Below, one piece after another: positions 5,938 to 9,885 of a stretch of 9,885 nucleotides of DNA. The DNA is taken from NCBI GenBank assembly GCA_027024125.1, contig JALVSV010000418.1:1-9885 (forward strand). Direction: 5' to 3'. This stretch comes from Methylothermaceae bacterium. GTDB taxonomy: Bacteria > Pseudomonadota > Gammaproteobacteria > Methylococcales > Methylothermaceae. Below the pieces are notes generated by a model. It was not told where the DNA came from, did not search any database, and saw only the letters and a list, made by a program, of their open reading frames with translations. Each line of letters starts with the position of its first letter. Positions within the stretch are counted from its first letter, which is position 1. The position numbers and the translations under genes are program-made.

Positions 5938-8631
5938 ACGGGGAATCGCAGCGAAATCAGTGTGGAGAGAGAAACCACCGCGCTGCCGGCATTGGTCCTG
6001 ATCGTCGATGATGATCCCATGATTCGTTTGTTGGCCGAGGAAAGCCTGCGCCAATCCGGCTTCCGTACCCATGGGGTAGGCACTTGTCAGGCTTGCCTCG
6101 ATGCAATCGATCCTCTTCAGCCTGATGTGATTCTGTTGGACACCGCTTTGCCTGACGGGGATAGTTTGAATTTGTGCGTCCAATTGAAACAGCACGAAAG
6201 AGGGGTATCGATACCCATTGCCCTCCTGACCACAGTTCAGGATATCAACGAAAGGATTCAGAGGGCTGATGAACTGGGTGCCGATGACATTATCACCAAA
6301 CCTATCCAATGGTCCTTGTTGGGGCAGCGAGTACGAACCTTGCTGCGTATGGGCCAACAACGGCAGCTACTACACAGCTTGAGTCAGCAGCAGGGCGTAT
6401 TGACCGGATTGATGGAGCTATCGGCCCAGAATGTATCCCTGGAAGGTTTTCTGCAGAGATCTTTGCAACAGATTCTGGATCTGCCCTGGCTGGGTCAAAC
6501 TGGATGTGGAGGAATATTCCTTGCCGATGAGCACCTGCGTTGTTTGCGTTTGGCGGTCAGGGTGGGTTTGGGCGCAGGCTTCGGCCGACACTGCCACCAA
6601 ATAGGTTATGGAGAGTGCTGCTGTGGACAGGTTGTCCAGGAACGAAAATTGTCATTTCATCCTTTCCGGGATGCGGAAGGCATGGCCACCTGTGAGGTTG
6701 GGCCAGGGTATGACCATTTCCATATTCCCCTGACCAGTTCCGAGCGTCTGATCGGGCTTTTAATCGTCTTCGTTCAACCAGGCCATTCCTGGGACAGCAA
6801 ACAAAAAGAGTTCCTGAAAACGGTCGGTGACATCTTGGGAAAGCTCATCGACCATAAGCGTCACCAACAGCAACTCAGCTTAGCTGCCAGTGTATTTGAG
6901 GGTAGCCTGGAAGCCGTTCTGATACTGGACGCCGATCTGAGGATCCTGGAAGTGAACAGGGTTTTCAGCGATTTTACCGGATTCGATGCCGACGATATCC
7001 GTGGTCAGAGCATTTCGGTCTTGCATCCCTCGTTGGAAGAGGAATATGGGAAGGAAAAAGTGGATCCGTCGCTCTGTGTCATGATCAAACGGCAGCTCAT
7101 TACCCAGGGACATTGGCAGGGAGAGGTCTGGATGAGGCGCAAAGATGGGTCTCCATTTTTGAGTTGGCTGCAGGTTGGAAGGACTCAGGGGAGTGGAAGG
7201 GGCGCCTTCGTGATGATTTTTGCCGATATCACTGATCGGAAACGCAAAGTGGAAGCCATTCGTCATTTGGCTTTCTATGATCACTTGACGGGTTTGTGTA
7301 ATCGCTCTCTGTTGATGGACCGGCTGACCCTCGCCTGGCGTCACGCCAAGAGAGAGGGGAGTTCTGTCGCCATTCTGTTTTTCGATCTGGATCGCTTCAA
7401 ATCCATCAATGATACTTTGGGCCATGACCTGGGAGATCTGTTGTTGTCTGAAGTGGCCATGCGGATCAGGAAAATTGTCAGGGAGGAGGATACCGCAGCG
7501 CGCCTGGGAGGTGATGAGTTTGTCGTGCTGCTTTTGGGGCTGGATGGCCGTGACGATGTGGCCAAGTTACAGGTTGGCAGAATTGCAGAGAAAATCAGCA
7601 CACTTTTGAAACAACCTTTTGATCTGGAAGGCCATGAAGTGATCACAACCGCCAGTATCGGTATTGCTCTGGGGCCGCGAGACAGCCAGGATCCCGAAGA
7701 GCTGCTGAAGTTGGCGGATTTGGCCATGTATTCAGCCAAAAGGCTGGGTGGCGATCGCTATTGTTTCTTTCGGCAGGATATGGGGCAAGGCAGGGTCAGG
7801 CGTAGAAATCTCGAAAGCAGGCTTCGCCTTGCCATTGAACGGGAGGCTTTGGCGGTTTATCTGCAGCCCCGCTTGCAGGTGAAGGACCAGGTTCTGATAG
7901 GTGTCGAGGCATTGTTGCGGTGGTGGGATGAAGAGAAGGAAATTTGGATTCCCCCTGAAGAATTTCTACCCGTTGCCGAACAGACAGGACTGATCGAGGA
8001 TTTGGACCTGTGGGTCTGGCAACGGTTGGGGCACCTTTCTCAGCAATGGCAATCAAGAGATCTGTGCAATTCACTGGAACAGGTGGCTGTCAACGTCTCT
8101 TCCAGGCAATTTCAAAAACCCGGTTATGCCAACAGCACAATCGAGAGAATTCAGCAGGCGGGCATCGCCGAAGGTTGTGTCATAGAGTTGGAGGTGACCG
8201 AAGAATCGTTGATGAAGAGTCCGGACGAAAGTCTGGCGACCATTTCAAGACTGAAAGAAATCGGGGTGCGTTTTGCCGTGGATGACTATGGGACCGGATT
8301 GTCCAATCTGGCGTCTTTGCGGAAATTGCAGCTGGATGTGCTGAAGATAGACCAATCCCTGGTTCAGGCGTGTATCAAAGAGCCCAATGCCGCATCTGTG
8401 GTCAGGGCCATTGTAAGACTGGCGCACGAGTTGGAATTCAAGTTGGTGGCAGAAGGTGTGGAAACGTCAGCTCAGCTTGCCATGATGAGGCAGTGGGGTT
8501 GCCATTATTACCAAGGCTATCTTTGCGCGCCTGCGTTGTCACCGGAAGAGTTCGAGGCATTGTTGCGTAATATGGGCGAGGACGAAAAAAAGGCTTTTCC
8601 CGGTAGTGCCGATAGAAGGCCCTGGGTATAA
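5935..8631 (+). CDS. Response regulator REC-GAF-PAS-GGDEF-EAL, c-di-GMP cyclase/phosphodiesterase
   Basis: An 898-aa cytosolic protein. Domains in order: REC (about 20-138; Asp25/Asp26, phospho-acceptor Asp69, Thr99, Lys122); GAF (about 155-305) with the cysteine-rich GECCCGQVV (226-234) and YDHFHIPL; PAS (about 315-435); GGDEF (about 440-610) with FFDLDRFK, intact GGDEF at 525-529 and the inhibitory site REED (516-519) five residues before it; and EAL (about 625-878). EAL catalytic motifs are present: EALLRW (Glu658), NVSSRQF (Asn720), EVTEES, DDYGTGLSNL (Asp783/784), KID (Lys804), AEGVET (Glu840) and QGY. Both synthesis and breakdown of c-di-GMP are therefore possible, and the net activity cannot be predicted. 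Start is GTG; a GTG at 5962 is less likely. It lies 28 bp behind the hybrid kinase, so the HPt of that kinase probably phosphorylates Asp69. Its 3' end overlaps the opposing yejF gene by 115 bp. Confidence 0.94.
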   Translation: MTGNRSEISVERETTALPALVLIVDDDPMIRLLAEESLRQSGFRTHGVGTCQACLDAIDPLQPDVILLDTALPDGDSLNLCVQLKQHERGVSIPIALLTTVQDINERIQRADELGADDIITKPIQWSLLGQRVRTLLRMGQQRQLLHSLSQQQGVLTGLMELSAQNVSLEGFLQRSLQQILDLPWLGQTGCGGIFLADEHLRCLRLAVRVGLGAGFGRHCHQIGYGECCCGQVVQERKLSFHPFRDAEGMATCEVGPGYDHFHIPLTSSERLIGLLIVFVQPGHSWDSKQKEFLKTVGDILGKLIDHKRHQQQLSLAASVFEGSLEAVLILDADLRILEVNRVFSDFTGFDADDIRGQSISVLHPSLEEEYGKEKVDPSLCVMIKRQLITQGHWQGEVWMRRKDGSPFLSWLQVGRTQGSGRGAFVMIFADITDRKRKVEAIRHLAFYDHLTGLCNRSLLMDRLTLAWRHAKREGSSVAILFFDLDRFKSINDTLGHDLGDLLLSEVAMRIRKIVREEDTAARLGGDEFVVLLLGLDGRDDVAKLQVGRIAEKISTLLKQPFDLEGHEVITTASIGIALGPRDSQDPEELLKLADLAMYSAKRLGGDRYCFFRQDMGQGRVRRRNLESRLRLAIEREALAVYLQPRLQVKDQVLIGVEALLRWWDEEKEIWIPPEEFLPVAEQTGLIEDLDLWVWQRLGHLSQQWQSRDLCNSLEQVAVNVSSRQFQKPGYANSTIERIQQAGIAEGCVIELEVTEESLMKSPDESLATISRLKEIGVRFAVDDYGTGLSNLASLRKLQLDVLKIDQSLVQACIKEPNAASVVRAIVRLAHELEFKLVAEGVETSAQLAMMRQWGCHYYQGYLCAPALSPEEFEALLRNMGEDEKKAFPGSADRRPWV

Positions 8632-9885
8632 GGATGCCGTGGAGAATAGAGAACTTGGCTGGTTTCCCCTGTTTCCAGGATTTTTCCCTGATACATGACT
8701 GCCACGTGGTCGGCGAGTTCAGCAACCACTCCCAGGTCGTGGGTGATGAACAAATAACTGATATCCATTTGTGTTTGCAGCCTTTGCAGTAAGTCGATAA
8801 TCTGCTTCTGCACTGAAACATCCAGAGCGCTGGTGGGTTCGTCACATACGATCAGTCGCGGTTCCACCGCCAATGCCCGGGCGATACAGAGCCTTTGTCG
8901 CTGGCCACCGGAAAATTCATGGGGGTACCGCAATCTGGATGAGGCCGGTAATCCGACTTCAGCGAGCAGACGCTCCACCCTTTGTCGCCGCTGTTGTGCG
9001 GACATGCGTGGATAAAGTGAAATCAATCCCTCGGCGATGATGTCACCCACCAGCATTCTGGGATTCATTGCCGAGAAGGGGTCCTGGAAGACGATCTGCA
9101 TGGCCCGGCAGCGGTTACGGGTAGAGAGTCGATCGATCGACTCTCCCTGGAACAGCACCTTGCCCGAGGTGATTGGAATCAGCTGCAGGAGGGCCTTGCC
9201 CAACGTGGTCTTTCCACAGCCGGATTCTCCCACCAGCGCAAGTGTCTTGCCCGTTTCGAGAGTGAAAGAGACGCCATCGACAGCTTTGACGTAGCCTTTG
9301 ATGCGTTTCAGAACCCCTCTCCGGATTGGATACCAGACCTTGAGATCGAACACCTGGAGCAGGGGCGGAGATGGCTCCTCATGGTGTTGGAGACAGTGTT
9401 CCAGACGTGGCAAAGAGGAAAGGAGTTTGCGGGTATAGGGGTGCCTGGCGGCATGGAACAAGGGTCCGTCGGCACTGTTGAACGTCTCGACGATCCGGCC
9501 TTGTTGCATTACCGCCGCAGTATCGGCGATGTCTGCCACCAGCCCCAGGTCGTGGGTGATCAGCCACATGGCCATGTGACGTTCTTTTTGCAACCGCTTG
9601 AGCAGCGCCATGATCTGGGCCTGAATCGTGACGTCGAGGGCCGTGGTGGGCTCATCGGCGATAAGGAGCTCAGGGTCGCCCGCCAGGGCAATGGCGATCA
9701 TCACCCTTTGACGTTGGCCGCCGGACAACTGATGAGGAAAATTGCCGATGCGCATTTCCGCTTCAGGGATGCCAACCTGTTCCAGGAGTTCAACGCAACG
9801 CCTTCGGGCAGCCTTTCCATACAATTTCAAATGACGCTCGAGCACTTCCTGGATCTGCCTGCCGATCGTTTGAACCGGATTGAGA
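8517..9885 (-). CDS. yejF: ABC transporter, tandem ATP-binding subunit, YejF-like (N-terminus beyond window)
   Basis: About 455 visible residues of a peptide/nickel-family importer ATPase with two fused nucleotide-binding domains, as in YejF of the YejABEF microcin C/peptide importer (about 530 aa). It enters at LNPVQTIGRQIQE, just after the first Q-loop, so the first Walker A lies outside. Visible parts: first signature LSGGQRQR, Walker B LLIADEPTTALD, H-loop ITHD and oligopeptide motif HPYTRKLLSSLP. The second domain has Walker A GESGCGKTT (9204-9230), Q-loop QDPFSAMNPRM, signature FSGGQRQR, Walker B LIVCDEPTSALD, ITHD and HPYTQGLLSALP. Both ATPase sites look competent as far as visible. 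The reading frame is open to the window edge, so the GTG at 9845 is internal. Family homology stops near 8601; the last 27 or so residues, antisense to the GGDEF-EAL 3' end, look like an added tail. Permease and binding-protein genes would be expected upstream, beyond the window. Confidence 0.92.
   Translation of the reverse strand, partial: LNPVQTIGRQIQEVLERHLKLYGKAARRRCVELLEQVGIPEAEMRIGNFPHQLSGGQRQRVMIAIALAGDPELLIADEPTTALDVTIQAQIMALLKRLQKERHMAMWLITHDLGLVADIADTAAVMQQGRIVETFNSADGPLFHAARHPYTRKLLSSLPRLEHCLQHHEEPSPPLLQVFDLKVWYPIRRGVLKRIKGYVKAVDGVSFTLETGKTLALVGESGCGKTTLGKALLQLIPITSGKVLFQGESIDRLSTRNRCRAMQIVFQDPFSAMNPRMLVGDIIAEGLISLYPRMSAQQRRQRVERLLAEVGLPASSRLRYPHEFSGGQRQRLCIARALAVEPRLIVCDEPTSALDVSVQKQIIDLLQRLQTQMDISYLFITHDLGVVAELADHVAVMYQGKILETGETSQVLYSPRHPYTQGLLSALPGKAFFSSSPILRNNASNSSGDNAGAQR
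9124..9145. repeat. Perfect 22-bp palindrome inside yejF
   Basis: The half-site GAGAGTCGATC is followed directly by its exact reverse complement, with no spacer; the centre is between 9134 and 9135. It contains two tandem GATC sites (9131-9134, 9135-9138). On the minus strand it encodes ESIDRLS between the second Walker A and the Q-loop, a surface-variable part of the ATPase. It may be chance codon use or a binding site for a dimeric protein; no function can be assigned. Confidence 0.8.

Noticed and set aside
8584..8615. Minus-strand T7 tract as a yejF terminator
   Set aside because: The bases before it form only a 3-bp GC stem with mismatches, and the tract lies inside the open yejF frame.

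Overview
The window looks like chromosomal DNA from a gammaproteobacterium. The block mltD, yafS-like methyltransferase, rnhA, dnaQ, tRNA matches the neighbourhood known around E. coli rnhA/dnaQ. The RNase HI and DnaQ proteins align almost residue for residue with the E. coli enzymes, with catalytic residues at a constant offset. The genus cannot be told from sequence alone. No transposase, integrase, phage gene or CRISPR array is seen, so this is mostly a core-genome region with a signalling insert.

Left part (1-471): no protein gene. The first 15 bases are the 5' end of a tRNA-Ser on the minus strand, cut by the window edge. Bases 101-375 are bounded by a perfect 15-bp inverted repeat and hold a chain of small hairpins. 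Read on the minus strand, five of these present GGA in the loop, and two carry the identical 10-mer ACAGGGAAGT, close to the CsrA-binding consensus. I call this a candidate CsrB/RsmZ-type regulatory RNA of about 280 nt, with a possible promoter just outside the repeat. It is the most novel item here. The strand is not fully settled and no intrinsic terminator is seen.

Middle-left (472-2509, minus strand): a yafS-like SAM methyltransferase, rnhA (overlapping it by 11 bp) and dnaQ, all co-directional. Divergent from them, mltD (2585-4171, plus) encodes a lipoprotein lytic transglycosylase with three LysM repeats. The two directions share an AT-rich promoter core at 2533-2539. gloB, which lies between mltD and yafS in E. 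coli, is not present between them.

Middle-right (4293-8631, plus strand): two signalling genes 28 bp apart. The first is a soluble hybrid kinase (HisKA-HATPase-REC-HPt) with no sensor domain. The second is REC-GAF-PAS-GGDEF-EAL with intact cyclase, inhibitory-site and phosphodiesterase motifs. Together they contain every station of a His-Asp-His-Asp phosphorelay ending on a c-di-GMP enzyme. The leader of the second gene has an ACAAGGA motif and a second GGA around its start, which could link it to the Csr-type RNA (hypothesis).

Right part (8517 to window end, minus strand): a tandem-ATPase peptide/microcin C-type ABC transporter subunit (YejF-like), truncated at its N-terminus by the window edge. 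Its 3' end overlaps the 3' end of the GGDEF-EAL gene by 115 bp. Its coding sequence contains a perfect 22-bp palindrome.
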